A stretch of 64,000 nucleotides of DNA, from assembly GCA_041482015.1 (NCBI GenBank), contig JBGPCZ010000004.1, forward strand, positions 1 through 64,000. The letters run 5' to 3'. This document shows, one piece after another, positions 25,011 to 33,021 of this stretch; positions within the stretch are counted from its first letter, which is position 1, and each line of letters begins with the position of its first letter. Position numbers and translations under genes: made by a program. Source of the stretch: JACQFK01 sp041482015 (GTDB taxonomy: Bacteria; Planctomycetota; MHYJ01; JACPRB01). Below the pieces are notes generated by a model that saw nothing but the letters and a program-made list of their open reading frames with translations, did not search any database and was not told the origin of the DNA.

Positions 25011-25822
25011 ACCCGACCGCCCTGACCGTGAGCCTCGTGCCCCAGGCCAGGGGTGGACCGTTCATCCTCTGGGATCCGCTGCCGGAGTCCTGCCGGAAAG
25101 CGAAGGCCCTCGGGTACGACGCGATCGAAATCTTCCCGCCGGGCGCGGACGTCGACGCGGCGCTGATCGAGAAGTGCCTGGAGGAGAGCGGCCTCAAGGT
25201 CGCCGCCATGGGGACCGGCGCGGGCTGGGTCTTGAAAAAGCTCACGCTGACCAGCCCCGACGCGGGCGTCCGTCGCGAGGCGCGCGAGTTCACGAAGGCG
25301 GTCATCGAACTCGCCGGCCGCTTTGGCGCGCCCGCGATCCTCGGCTCGATGCAGGGACGCTGGGGGGCGGACGTCGACAAGACGACCGCGGTCAACCACC
25401 TGCGATCCGCGCTCGAGGAGTTCGGCGAGCACGCGAAGAAGCAGGGCGTCACCTTCCTCCTCGAGCCGCTCAACCGCTACGAAGGCAACGTGGTCAACAC
25501 GATCGAGGACGCGGTCGCGATCGTCCGCTCGCTCGCGACCCGGAACGTGACGATCCTGGCCGACCTCTTCCATATGAACATCGAAGAGACGAGCATCCCC
25601 GGGGCGCTCCGCGCGGGCGGCCCGCTCATCACCCACGTCCAGCTCGCCGATTCCAACCGCCGCCCCGCGGGCCACGGCCACACCGATTTCCGCGAGGTCG
25701 CGTCGGTCCTCCAGTCGATCGGGTACAACGGATATCTCTCGGCCGAGGCGCTCCCGTGGCCCAATCCCGACGACGCGGCGCGCCTGGCGATGGAAGGCAT
25801 CCGGAGGTTCTTCACATGCTGA
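25007..25822 (+). CDS. Sugar phosphate isomerase/epimerase-type TIM-barrel protein
   Basis: A 271-residue AP-endonuclease-2-like TIM barrel, the fold of xylose isomerase-like, hydroxypyruvate isomerase and tagatose epimerase enzymes. Metal-site candidates are EPLNRYEGN near 150, LADLFHMNIEE near 182, HVQLADSNR near 210 and the glutamate in YLSAEALPW near 245. The start is GTG at 25007, overlapping the previous stop codon. It probably isomerises a keto sugar or keto acid produced by the operon. The substrate is unknown. Confidence 0.8.
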   Translation: MNPTALTVSLVPQARGGPFILWDPLPESCRKAKALGYDAIEIFPPGADVDAALIEKCLEESGLKVAAMGTGAGWVLKKLTLTSPDAGVRREAREFTKAVIELAGRFGAPAILGSMQGRWGADVDKTTAVNHLRSALEEFGEHAKKQGVTFLLEPLNRYEGNVVNTIEDAVAIVRSLATRNVTILADLFHMNIEETSIPGALRAGGPLITHVQLADSNRRPAGHGHTDFREVASVLQSIGYNGYLSAEALPWPNPDDAARLAMEGIRRFFTC

Positions 25823-26262
25823 AGCACGGTCTCATCCATCCGACGATCAACGAGATCCTCGGCCGCGCGGGCCACCACGGCAAGGTCCTGATCGCGGACG
25901 GCAACTACCCGGCGTCGTCGACGCTCGGGCCGAACGCCCAGCTCGTCGCCCTCAACCTCTCGCCGGGCGTCGTGACCTGCACGCAGGTGCTGGAAGCGCT
26001 CGTCACCGCGATCCCGATCGAGGCGGCAAACACGATGATGTACGAAAAGACGGGCCCCTACGGGCTCAAGGCCGACCCGCCCGTCTGGGCGCAGTACCGG
26101 TCGGTCTTCAAGAAGGCGAAGCTCCCGCTCAAGCTCCAGCCGATCGAGAAGTGGGAGTTCTACAAGGCGGTCGCGACGCCCGACCACGTCCTGACCATCC
26201 TGACGGCGGACCAGCAACGATTCGCGAATCTGCTTCTGACGATCGGAGTGAGGATGTCATGA
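25816..26262 (+). CDS. fucU: RbsD/FucU family sugar mutarotase
   Basis: A 148-residue protein of the RbsD/FucU family, which speeds the exchange between anomers of fucose or between ring forms of ribose. The N-terminus LIHPTINEILGRAGHHGKVL and the following IADGNYP are the conserved family core. FucU-type rather than RbsD-type is favoured because the next genes encode a fucose-dehydrogenase-like reductase and a fuconolactonase-like enzyme. The ATG at 25816 overlaps the preceding gene by seven bases, and its TGA overlaps the ATG of the next. Confidence 0.8.
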   Translation: MLKHGLIHPTINEILGRAGHHGKVLIADGNYPASSTLGPNAQLVALNLSPGVVTCTQVLEALVTAIPIEAANTMMYEKTGPYGLKADPPVWAQYRSVFKKAKLPLKLQPIEKWEFYKAVATPDHVLTILTADQQRFANLLLTIGVRMS

Positions 26263-27233
26263 AGACTCGTACGCTGGGAAAGACGGGGCTTCAGCTGCCG
26301 ATCCTGTCGTTCGGCGCCTCCTCGCTCGGCGCAGAGTTCCGCGGGATCGACATCCAGGAGGCGATGAAGGCGGTCCGCGTCGCGCTCGACTGCGGGATGA
26401 ACTTCATCGACACGTCGCCCTTCTACGGGCGCGGCATGTCGGAGGTGCTGCTCGGCGTCGCGCTCCAGGACGTCCCGCGCGAGAAGTACCTCCTGTGCTC
26501 CAAGCTCGGGCGCTACGACGCCGCCCACTTCGACTTCTCCGCGAAGCGGGTCGTCGAGAGCGTCGACGTCTCGCTCAAAAGGATGCGCGTCGATCACCTG
26601 GACATCTGCCTCTGCCACGACCTCGAGTTCGTCGACATGAGCCAGATCGTGGAGGAGACGCTCCCCGCGCTCCGGAAGATCCAGCAGCAGGGGAAGGTCC
26701 GGTTCGTCGGCGTCTCGGGCTACCCCATGAAGATGTTCCGCTACGTCCTCGAGCGCGCGCCGATCGACGTCCTCCTCTCGTACAACCACTACACGCTCCA
26801 GAACACGATGCTCGAGGGGCTGATCCCGCTCGCGAAGTCCAAGGGGACGGGCGTGATGAACGCGGCCCCCTTCTCGGCGCGGCTGCTGTCGAACGCGCCG
26901 CTCCCCGCGTGGCACAAGGCGACCCCCGAGGTTCGCGAGACGGCGCGGATGGCGGCCGGGCACGCGGCGAAGCGAGGGAGCGACCTCGCCAAGCTCGCTG
27001 TCCAGTTCTCGATCCGGAACCCCGAGATCGCGACCTGCATTGCGGGTTCGGCCAGCCCCGAGCGCGTCGCGCAGTGGGCGAGGTGGGTCGAGGAGCCGGT
27101 CGACGAACCTCTGATGAAGGAAGTCCAGGCGATCCTCGCGCCGATCCACAACTGGTTCTATGTCGAGGGGCGGCCGGAGAATAATGACGACCCCAACGAT
27201 CGACGCTCACCAGCACTTCTGGCAGCGCGGTAG
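26259..27233 (+). CDS. Aldo/keto reductase, probable aldose (L-fucose-type) dehydrogenase
   Basis: A 324-residue TIM-barrel NAD(P) oxidoreductase. The catalytic set is visible as FIDTSPFYGRG near 48-58 (Asp and Tyr), the lysine in LLCSKLGRY near 80 and the histidine in LCHDLEF near 120. This is the group holding D-threo-aldose/L-fucose dehydrogenases. With FucU upstream and a lactonase downstream it would oxidise the sugar at C1 to a lactone. The start ATG overlaps the fucU stop codon, and its 3' end overlaps the lactonase gene by 50 bases. Confidence 0.8.
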   Translation: MKTRTLGKTGLQLPILSFGASSLGAEFRGIDIQEAMKAVRVALDCGMNFIDTSPFYGRGMSEVLLGVALQDVPREKYLLCSKLGRYDAAHFDFSAKRVVESVDVSLKRMRVDHLDICLCHDLEFVDMSQIVEETLPALRKIQQQGKVRFVGVSGYPMKMFRYVLERAPIDVLLSYNHYTLQNTMLEGLIPLAKSKGTGVMNAAPFSARLLSNAPLPAWHKATPEVRETARMAAGHAAKRGSDLAKLAVQFSIRNPEIATCIAGSASPERVAQWARWVEEPVDEPLMKEVQAILAPIHNWFYVEGRPENNDDPNDRRSPALLAAR

Positions 27234-28029
27234 GTTCAAGGACGGCTGGCTCGACCGGCCGGAACATCGGCCGATCTCCGGCAGCTTCCTGCCCGCGGAC
27301 CTCGCGCCGCTCCTCCGGAAGACCGGAGTCCAGAAGACCGTGTTCGTCCAGACCCAGCACGACGTCGAGGAAAACCGCTGGGTGCTCGGGCTGGCGAAGC
27401 AGCACGATTGGATCGCGGGCGTCGTCGGCTGGGTTGACCTGGCCAGCCCGCGCTGCGAGGAGCAGCTCCTCGAGTTCAAAGGGCAGCCGAAGTTCGTCGG
27501 CGTCCGCCACATCACGCAGGACGAGCCCGACGACGACTTCACCGTCCGGCCGGCGGTGCTCGCGGGGCTCAGGGTCCTCGAGAAGCGCGGCGTCCCCTTT
27601 GACCTGCTGTTCTACGTCAGGCACCTGAAGCACGCGGCGACGCTGGCCGCGAAGTTCCCGAACCTGAAGATGGTGATCGATCACCTCGCGAAGCCGCGGA
27701 TCAAGGATCACTCGATGGACGTCTGGAAGGATGCGTTTGTCGCGGCGTCGAAATTCCCGAACGTCTTCTGCAAGCTCTCCGGCATGGTGACCGAGGCCGA
27801 CTGGAAGGCGTGGACCGTCGCGGACCTCAAGCCCTACGTCCAGCTCGCGCTCGAACGTTTCGGCCCCGACCGCCTGATGTTCGGCAGCGACTGGCCGGTC
27901 TGCGTGCTCGCGGCCCCTTATGAGCACGTCTTCGCGGCGCTCCACGAGGCCCTCGGCCCGGTCAGCGACACCGAACGCGAGAAAATCTTCGGCGGGACAG
28001 CATCGCGGTTCTACGGCCTTCAAATGTGA
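27184..28029 (+). CDS. Amidohydrolase-family sugar lactonase, L-fuconolactonase-like
   Basis: A 281-residue metal-dependent hydrolase of COG3618. The metal motif IDAHQHFW is at residues 6-13, a conserved histidine lies in VIDHLAKP near 166, and the catalytic aspartate is in FGSDWPVC near 236. This set matches L-fuconolactonase and L-rhamnonolactonase. I chose ATG 27184 because GGAGAATA precedes it, although it then overlaps the reductase gene by 50 bases in another frame. It ends the operon and is followed within ten bases by palindrome B, probably the transcript end. Confidence 0.85.
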   Translation: MTTPTIDAHQHFWQRGRFKDGWLDRPEHRPISGSFLPADLAPLLRKTGVQKTVFVQTQHDVEENRWVLGLAKQHDWIAGVVGWVDLASPRCEEQLLEFKGQPKFVGVRHITQDEPDDDFTVRPAVLAGLRVLEKRGVPFDLLFYVRHLKHAATLAAKFPNLKMVIDHLAKPRIKDHSMDVWKDAFVAASKFPNVFCKLSGMVTEADWKAWTVADLKPYVQLALERFGPDRLMFGSDWPVCVLAAPYEHVFAALHEALGPVSDTEREKIFGGTASRFYGLQM

Positions 28030-28035
28030 ACCAAG

Positions 28036-28068
28036 TGTTAAGTGACGAATCCGATCTGTAACTTAACA
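28036..28068. repeat. Palindromic repeat, copy B
   Basis: TGTTAAGT at 28036-28043 faces ACTTAACA at 28061-28068, with an imperfect interior containing ATCCGATCT. It begins seven bases after the lactonase stop codon. It is more decayed than copies A and C but keeps the same ends and centre. A transcript-end hairpin is likely. Confidence 0.7.
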
Positions 28069-28090
28069 GTTGAGGTAGAATCCGGGGACT

Positions 28091-29152
28091 ATGAAGCCAT
28101 TTAGAGTCGTCGTCGCGGGGCTGGTCCATGACCACGCGTGGGGGCTCCTTCCCCAGTTCGCCAAGGTCCCCGGGGTCGAGATCGTGGGCGGCGCGGATCC
28201 GAACCCGCCCCTGCTCGAGAAGCTCAAGAAGGAGTTGGGCGTCACCGCCCTCTTTGAGCGGCCCCGCGACCTCTTCGCGCGCGTGAAAGCCGACGCCGTC
28301 CTCGTCTGCGCTTCGAACTCGGGAAGCGTCCCGATCGCCGAAGCCGCCGCCGCGCGCGGGCTTCACGTGCTGGTGGAGAAGCCGATGGCCGCGACCGCGG
28401 AGGGCGCACGGCGAATGCTCCGAGCCTCAAAGAAGCACGGCACGCGCCTCATGGTCAACTGGCCGATCGCGTGGAACCCCGCGATCGTCCGCGCGATGGA
28501 GCTCGTCGAGAGCGGCGACATCGGCCAGGTCTTCCACGCGCGAATCCACATGGCGCACCAGGGGCCGAAGGAGGCCGGCTGCTCCCCCTACTTCTGGAAG
28601 TGGCTCTACGATCCGAAACAGAACGGGGCGGGCGCGATCGTCGACTACGCCTGCTACGGCGCGGCCGTCATGGCCGCCCTCTGGGGACGGCCCCGCGAGG
28701 TCGTCGGCGTCGCGCGCACGCTCGTCAAGCCGCGCTTCCCGGTCGACGACAACGCGATGATCGTCGCCCTTTGGCCGGAACGAACGGTGCTGTCGCAGGC
28801 GTCGTGGACCCAGAACCCCGACTTCCACGAGGCGCTCTTCCTCGGCGTGAAGGGCACGCTCGAGACCGCCCGCGGAAAGCTGATCCGCACCCACACGCGC
28901 GCCGAGGACTTCTCCCATTGGGGCGCGAACCGGATGAATCCAGAGGACGTCCCGCTCCCCGCGCTCCCCGCCGGGCGGCGGAATGGACCCGAGCATTTCG
29001 TCCACTCGATCCGCTCGGGCCGCCCGTTCACGAAGCTCTGCCGCGCCGAGACCGGGCTCCTCGCGCAAGAGATCCTCTCCGCCGGGATCCGGTCGGAGCG
29101 CTCGGGGCGGCGGATCACTCTCGGGAGCGGCCGGAGTCCCGGCACTTCTTGA
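28091..29152 (+). CDS. Gfo/Idh/MocA family oxidoreductase
   Basis: A 353-residue NAD(P)-binding sugar oxidoreductase without a signal peptide. The Rossmann start VVVAGLVHDHAWG is unusual in having H where a GxGxxG motif is common. The family motif VEKPMA is near 94 and the C-terminal alpha/beta domain follows (GAGAIVDYACYGAAVMAAL near 180). Members act on inositols, hexosamines or glycosidic sugars. It starts just after palindrome B, and its end overlaps the convergent sulfatase gene by 38 bases. Substrate unknown. Confidence 0.8.
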   Translation: MKPFRVVVAGLVHDHAWGLLPQFAKVPGVEIVGGADPNPPLLEKLKKELGVTALFERPRDLFARVKADAVLVCASNSGSVPIAEAAAARGLHVLVEKPMAATAEGARRMLRASKKHGTRLMVNWPIAWNPAIVRAMELVESGDIGQVFHARIHMAHQGPKEAGCSPYFWKWLYDPKQNGAGAIVDYACYGAAVMAALWGRPREVVGVARTLVKPRFPVDDNAMIVALWPERTVLSQASWTQNPDFHEALFLGVKGTLETARGKLIRTHTRAEDFSHWGANRMNPEDVPLPALPAGRRNGPEHFVHSIRSGRPFTKLCRAETGLLAQEILSAGIRSERSGRRITLGSGRSPGTS

Positions 29153-30542
29153 GAAGCGCCGCGAGGCGCTGGACGACGTCGGGCTTCTCGGCGTAGAGAT
29201 TCTTCGTCTCGCCCGGGTCGTCCACAAGATTGTAGAGCTGGCCCGCGGGATCGCCCGGCGCGACCTTCACGTTCGTGAACCCGCCGCTCCCCTGCCCCTC
29301 GACCAGCTTCCACGGACCCTCGCGGATGGCGAACATCCCCGCCGAGGAATGGTGGATCGTGTACGGCCGCGCAAACATCCTTTCTCCTTTGAAGAGAGGT
29401 CCGAGATCGAAGCTGTCCTCGCCCGAGTCGGCCGGCATCTTCGCTCCCGCCGCCGACGCGCACGTCGCGAAGAGATCGGCGAGGCACGCCGTCGCGTCGC
29501 ACGTCGAGCCCGGCGCCACGCGGCCCGGCCAGCGGACGGCGAACGGGACGCGGTGACCGCCCTCGTGGATATCCGCCTTCTGGCCGCGCCACGGTCCGTT
29601 CGACCGGTGGCCCCACTTCTCGATGTCGGAGACCGGCCAGTGCGAGCCGTTGTCGCTCGTCAGGACGACCAGCGTCTCCTTCGCAAGCCCCGCGCGCTCC
29701 AGGGCCCCGAGCACGCGGCCGACCAGGACGTCGACCTGCACGACGAAGTCCCCGTACGCGCCCGCCTTTGATTTCCCGCCGTGCTCGTCGACCGGCAGCC
29801 ACGGCGTATGCGGCCCCGTCAGCGCGAGGTAGAGAAAGAACGGAGCCGCGCGATCCTTTCCCTGGCGCTCGAGGTACGCGACGGCTTCGCGCTCGATCCG
29901 CGGGAGGACGTCGAGGTGCTTGAAGCCCGGGGCGATCGGCCCCGCGCGCCAGAAGCCGCTCCCGCCTTCGCGCTGGTGCTTCCCCGCCTCGACGCGATCC
30001 GTCGGCTGGACCTCGACCGCGCGGTCCTTCACCCAGACGTAGGGCTCCATGTCGAGCGAGGCCGGGATGCCGGAGAATTCGTCGAAGCCCGCGGAGATCG
30101 GCCCGGGGTCGAGCGGCTTTGCGTAGTCCGTCTTCGCCGCGCTCCCCAGTCCCAGGTGCCACTTCCCGATCCCGGCCGTGCGGTAGCCGCGCTGCTTGAG
30201 GACCGACGGGATCGTCGGCCGGCCGTCCTCGAAGAGGTACGGGCTGTAGCCCTGGAGGACGCCCTTCTTTAGCTTCCCGCGCCACGCGTAGCGGCCCGCG
30301 AGGAGCGCGTAGCGCGTGGGCGTGCAGACCGACGAGGGCGTGTGGACGTCGGCGAACCGCATGCCCTCCGCCGCGAAGGCGTCCATCGCGGGCGTGGGGA
30401 TCTTCGAGTCGCGGTTGTAGGCGCCGGGATCGCCGATGCCCAGATCGTCGGCCAGGATGACGAGGATGTTGGGAAGGTCGCGGCGCGGCCCCGGCGCGCC
30501 CCCCAGGAGCACCGCCGCGACGATCGCCAGGGTTGCCCTCAT
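29115..30542 (-). CDS. Secreted type I sulfatase
   Basis: A 475-residue exported hydrolase with a short signal peptide. The formylglycine signature CTPTR (in SSVCTPTRYALLAGR) is near residue 70, and metal and active-site motifs include ILADDLGIGD near 30, GKWHLG near 127 and LTSDNGSHWPVS near 300. It would need the formylglycine-generating enzyme, which is not in this window. It likely removes sulfate from polysaccharides outside the cytoplasm. I chose ATG 30542 because GGGAGG lies about nine bases upstream. The nearby GH20-like and fucose-type genes suggest use of sulfated glycans, which is inference. Confidence 0.9.
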   Translation of the reverse strand: MRATLAIVAAVLLGGAPGPRRDLPNILVILADDLGIGDPGAYNRDSKIPTPAMDAFAAEGMRFADVHTPSSVCTPTRYALLAGRYAWRGKLKKGVLQGYSPYLFEDGRPTIPSVLKQRGYRTAGIGKWHLGLGSAAKTDYAKPLDPGPISAGFDEFSGIPASLDMEPYVWVKDRAVEVQPTDRVEAGKHQREGGSGFWRAGPIAPGFKHLDVLPRIEREAVAYLERQGKDRAAPFFLYLALTGPHTPWLPVDEHGGKSKAGAYGDFVVQVDVLVGRVLGALERAGLAKETLVVLTSDNGSHWPVSDIEKWGHRSNGPWRGQKADIHEGGHRVPFAVRWPGRVAPGSTCDATACLADLFATCASAAGAKMPADSGEDSFDLGPLFKGERMFARPYTIHHSSAGMFAIREGPWKLVEGQGSGGFTNVKVAPGDPAGQLYNLVDDPGETKNLYAEKPDVVQRLAALLKKCRDSGRSRE

Positions 30543-30627
30543 GATCGTTCCTCCCATCCTTGAACGGGCCGCCGGCCGGGGAGGTTTCGGTCCGCAATTT
30601 GACACTCCGGGCCGCGTTGGATTGTTG

Positions 30628-30643
30628 AATTCCTGTAGGAATT
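30628..30643. promoter_or_regulatory. Perfect palindrome upstream of the metal-binding protein gene
   Basis: AATTCCTGTAGGAATT, with six-base arms around TGTA, lies 30 bases before the start codon at 30674 in the divergent region shared with the sulfatase gene. It could be an operator for a dimeric, perhaps metal-sensing, regulator or simply a small hairpin. No regulator is identified. Confidence 0.35.
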
Positions 30644-30673
30644 GGGTTGGGGGTTTTCTTGCTGGAGGATGGA

Positions 30674-31051
30674 ATGAAGAAGGCATGGATTGCGCTCGTG
30701 TCGGTGATCGTGGTGGGCTCGATCGGCCTGGCGGCGGTGACCGCCCGGAGGGTCGACGCGCTCAATGACAAGTGCCCGGTCAGCGGCAAGGCCATCGACA
30801 AGTCGAAGACCAGCGAGGTCAAGGTCGCCTTCTGCTGCAACAACTGCAAGGGCAAGTTCGACAAGGATCCGTCGGCGTGCCTGGGCAAGGTCGACAAGCT
30901 GCCGAACGAGAAGTGCCCGGTGAGCGGCAAGGCCCTGGGCGACGCCTCCTCGACGGTGACCGTGGCGTTCTGCTGCGGCGACTGCAAGGAGAAGTTCGAC
31001 AAGAAGCCGACCGAGTACCTCGGCAAGGTGAAGGCGGCGGAGAAGAAGTAA
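30674..31051 (+). CDS. Exported protein with two YHS-like cysteine repeats
   Basis: A 125-residue protein with an N-terminal signal anchor (WIALVSVIVVGSIGLAAVTA) and two copies of the same unit: CPVSGKAI then VAFCCNNCKGKFDKDP, and CPVSGKAL then VAFCCGDCKEKFDKKP. Each has four cysteines in a pattern like YHS/TRASH metal-binding domains, so it probably binds a soft metal such as copper outside the cytoplasm. The ATG at 30674 has GGAGGATGGA just upstream. A strong terminator follows, so it is transcribed alone. The exact metal is not known. Confidence 0.75.
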   Translation: MKKAWIALVSVIVVGSIGLAAVTARRVDALNDKCPVSGKAIDKSKTSEVKVAFCCNNCKGKFDKDPSACLGKVDKLPNEKCPVSGKALGDASSTVTVAFCCGDCKEKFDKKPTEYLGKVKAAEKK

Positions 31052-31069
31052 CCCCCTGGATTCGAACGA

Positions 31070-31106
31070 AAGCCCCCTCCGGTTCCCCGGAGGGGGCTTT
31101 TCTTTT
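31070..31106 (+). terminator. Rho-independent terminator
   Basis: AAGCCCCCTCCGG at 31070-31082, a TTCC loop and CCGGAGGGGGCTT make a 13-bp stem followed by TTCTTTT. It lies 18 bases after the stop codon of the YHS-repeat gene and is the most classical terminator in the window. Confidence 0.9.
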
Positions 31107-31118
31107 CAACTCTTCTCA

Positions 31119-32162
31119 ATGATGACAAGCCTGCTGCTCGCGATCGCGATTCTCGGCGCCGCCCAGGAGAAGGCGGATCCGCTCCCCGTTCGCGGGTTGC
31201 ACGTGGGCGCCCCGGCGAAGAAGGACGTCGACGCCTTTGCCGCGTTCGTCCGCGACGCGCTGGCGAAGGAGGGCGTGAACACGCTCATCGTGGAATTCGA
31301 TTTCTCCTTCAACTTCACCTCACGCCCCGAGTTCGCGAACCCGGGCGCGCCGGGAAGGGACGACGTGGCGAAGCTCGCAAAGGCGTGCCGCGAGTCGGGG
31401 ATCGCGCTCATCCCACAGATCAACTGCCTCGGACACCAATCGTGGGCAAAGCGGAATGGCGCATTCCTCTCGAAGCACCCGGAGTTCGACGAGACTCCCG
31501 GGAAGTTCCCGGAAAACAAGGACATCTATTGCCGCAGTTACTGCCCGCTCCATCCGCAAATACACGAGGTTCTCTTCCCGCTCGTCGACGAGCTTGCCGC
31601 GGCCTGCGAGGCAAAGGCGTTTCACGTCGGGATGGACGAGGTCTTCATCGTCGCCGACAAGGACTGTCCGCGCTGCGGCGGGAAGGACGCGGCGGAGGTC
31701 TTCGCGGGCGAGGTGACGTTCCTTCGCGATCATTTGAAACAAACGGGCCTCCGGATGTGGATGTGGGGCGACCGCCTCATCGACGGGAAGGCGACGGGGA
31801 TCGGGAAGTGGGAGGCGAGCGAGAACGGGACGGCGGCGGCGGTCGACAAGGTGCCGAAGGACATCGTGATCTGCGACTGGCACTACGAGAAGGCGCACGA
31901 GACGCCGCGCTTCTTCGCGGAGAAGGGCTTCGACGTCGTGGCGTGCCCGTGGCGGAAGGAGCCGGTGGCGCTCGGCCAGCTCGCGCACATGCGGTCGCTC
32001 AAGGGGACGGGCCACGCGCTCGGCGTCGTCCAGACCACGTGGTCCGGATTTGCGCCGTTCCGCGACGACTATGCCGCGGACGACCCGAAAGCGACGGGGA
32101 ACCCGGCCGAGGCCACGCGTTGTTTCCGGGCGCTCTTCAAGGCGCTGCGCGAGGGGAGGTGA
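31119..32162 (+). CDS. GH20-like family glycoside hydrolase, exported
   Basis: A 347-residue protein with a short signal peptide (MMTSLLLAIAILGAAQ). The barrel resembles the beta-hexosaminidase family: EFDFSFNF near 55, PQINCLGHQSW near 98 and FHVGMDEVF near 168-176, where the Asp-Glu pair matches the substrate-assisted catalytic pair. It would cleave terminal N-acetylhexosamine residues, perhaps in the periplasm. It is shorter than two-domain GH20 enzymes. ATG 31122 is an equally good start. It follows a terminator, so it has its own promoter or depends on read-through. Confidence 0.7.
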   Translation: MMTSLLLAIAILGAAQEKADPLPVRGLHVGAPAKKDVDAFAAFVRDALAKEGVNTLIVEFDFSFNFTSRPEFANPGAPGRDDVAKLAKACRESGIALIPQINCLGHQSWAKRNGAFLSKHPEFDETPGKFPENKDIYCRSYCPLHPQIHEVLFPLVDELAAACEAKAFHVGMDEVFIVADKDCPRCGGKDAAEVFAGEVTFLRDHLKQTGLRMWMWGDRLIDGKATGIGKWEASENGTAAAVDKVPKDIVICDWHYEKAHETPRFFAEKGFDVVACPWRKEPVALGQLAHMRSLKGTGHALGVVQTTWSGFAPFRDDYAADDPKATGNPAEATRCFRALFKALREGR

Positions 32163-32409
32163 CAGTCAACGCCGGACGGGCCGGAAGGGGGGCGTCGCGG
32201 GGAACGCGGCACCGGCGCGCGCGTGGAGCCAGCGGAGGGCCCACATCCGGTGGCTGCACGGGAGCGCGACCTTCACGGTCTTCGCCGGATGGTCCGGGGC
32301 GCGACGCCAGTCTTTCTTCATGGGGATCGGAGAATCATGGGACCCGCGGGGTTACGCGGATAGCCCTGGCTCCAACCCTTCAACGCGTCGGGGCGGGCGT
32401 GGATTCCCT
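32163..32409. other. Intergenic stretch with one doubtful small ORF
   Basis: A 247-base gap. On the minus strand 32166-32321 is an open 51-codon frame (starts MKKDWRRAPDHPAK, ends FRPVRR) without a clear ribosome site. It could be a small gene, but in such GC-rich DNA an open frame of this size is expected by chance. I see no repeat or RNA here. Confidence 0.3.
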
Positions 32410-33021
32410 TCAATCCGCCGCGACGTAGTCCTTCCAGAGGGTGTCGAGGTCCTTCCCCGTCCACTCCTTGAAGAGGTCGTCCGCGTACTTCCCGCCGCGC
32501 ATCGCGGCGTTCAGCTTCTTCACGATCTCCTTGTCGTGCTTCTCGACGAGCCACGCGAAGAACGACGCCGTCGTCCGGTAGCTGTCCTTGTAGCTCCCCT
32601 TCCGCTTCTCCTTCGGGGTAATCGCCTTCTTCTCGTATTGGAAGTAGCGGATGTAGTCGGCGATCCCGTCGGTCACCCAGCCGGGGCCGCCGTTCTTGTA
32701 GCCCTGCACCACGTGGACGAGCTCGTGGATCACCATCCCCGTGTCCTCGGGATGCTTCTTCACCCAGTCGGCCGCGATGCGGATCTTCGCGCCCGACGTC
32801 GCCGCCACGCCCTTCTTGTCCTTCTCGAAGATGAGCGAGGCCTCGCGGGGCGGCGTGAAGCCGGGCGTCGCGAGGTACTCCGACATCTTCGGATACCACT
32901 CCTCGCAGAGCGCCTTCGCCTTGTCGGCCCATTCCTGGAGCTCCGGCACCTGCGAGACGTCGACCTCGATCTTCACCTTGTCCTGCGGGACGAGGAGGAA
33001 CGCCAGCAGCAACGGCTTCAT
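32410..33021 (-). CDS. Basic secretory protein-type (BSP) zinc peptidase, exported
   Basis: A 203-residue protein with a short signal peptide. The zinc signature HELVHVVQGY is near residue 98, followed by GGPGWVTDGIADYIRYFQYE with a glutamine/glutamate-rich third-ligand region, and a C-terminal RTTASFFAWLVEKHD segment. This order is typical of the BSP peptidase family found in plants and bacteria. It probably acts outside the cytoplasm on unknown proteins. Its ATG overlaps the TGA of the threonine dehydrogenase gene (33018-33021), so the two are translated together, an odd pairing of a secreted and a cytosolic enzyme. Confidence 0.8.
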   Translation of the reverse strand: MKPLLLAFLLVPQDKVKIEVDVSQVPELQEWADKAKALCEEWYPKMSEYLATPGFTPPREASLIFEKDKKGVAATSGAKIRIAADWVKKHPEDTGMVIHELVHVVQGYKNGGPGWVTDGIADYIRYFQYEKKAITPKEKRKGSYKDSYRTTASFFAWLVEKHDKEIVKKLNAAMRGGKYADDLFKEWTGKDLDTLWKDYVAAD

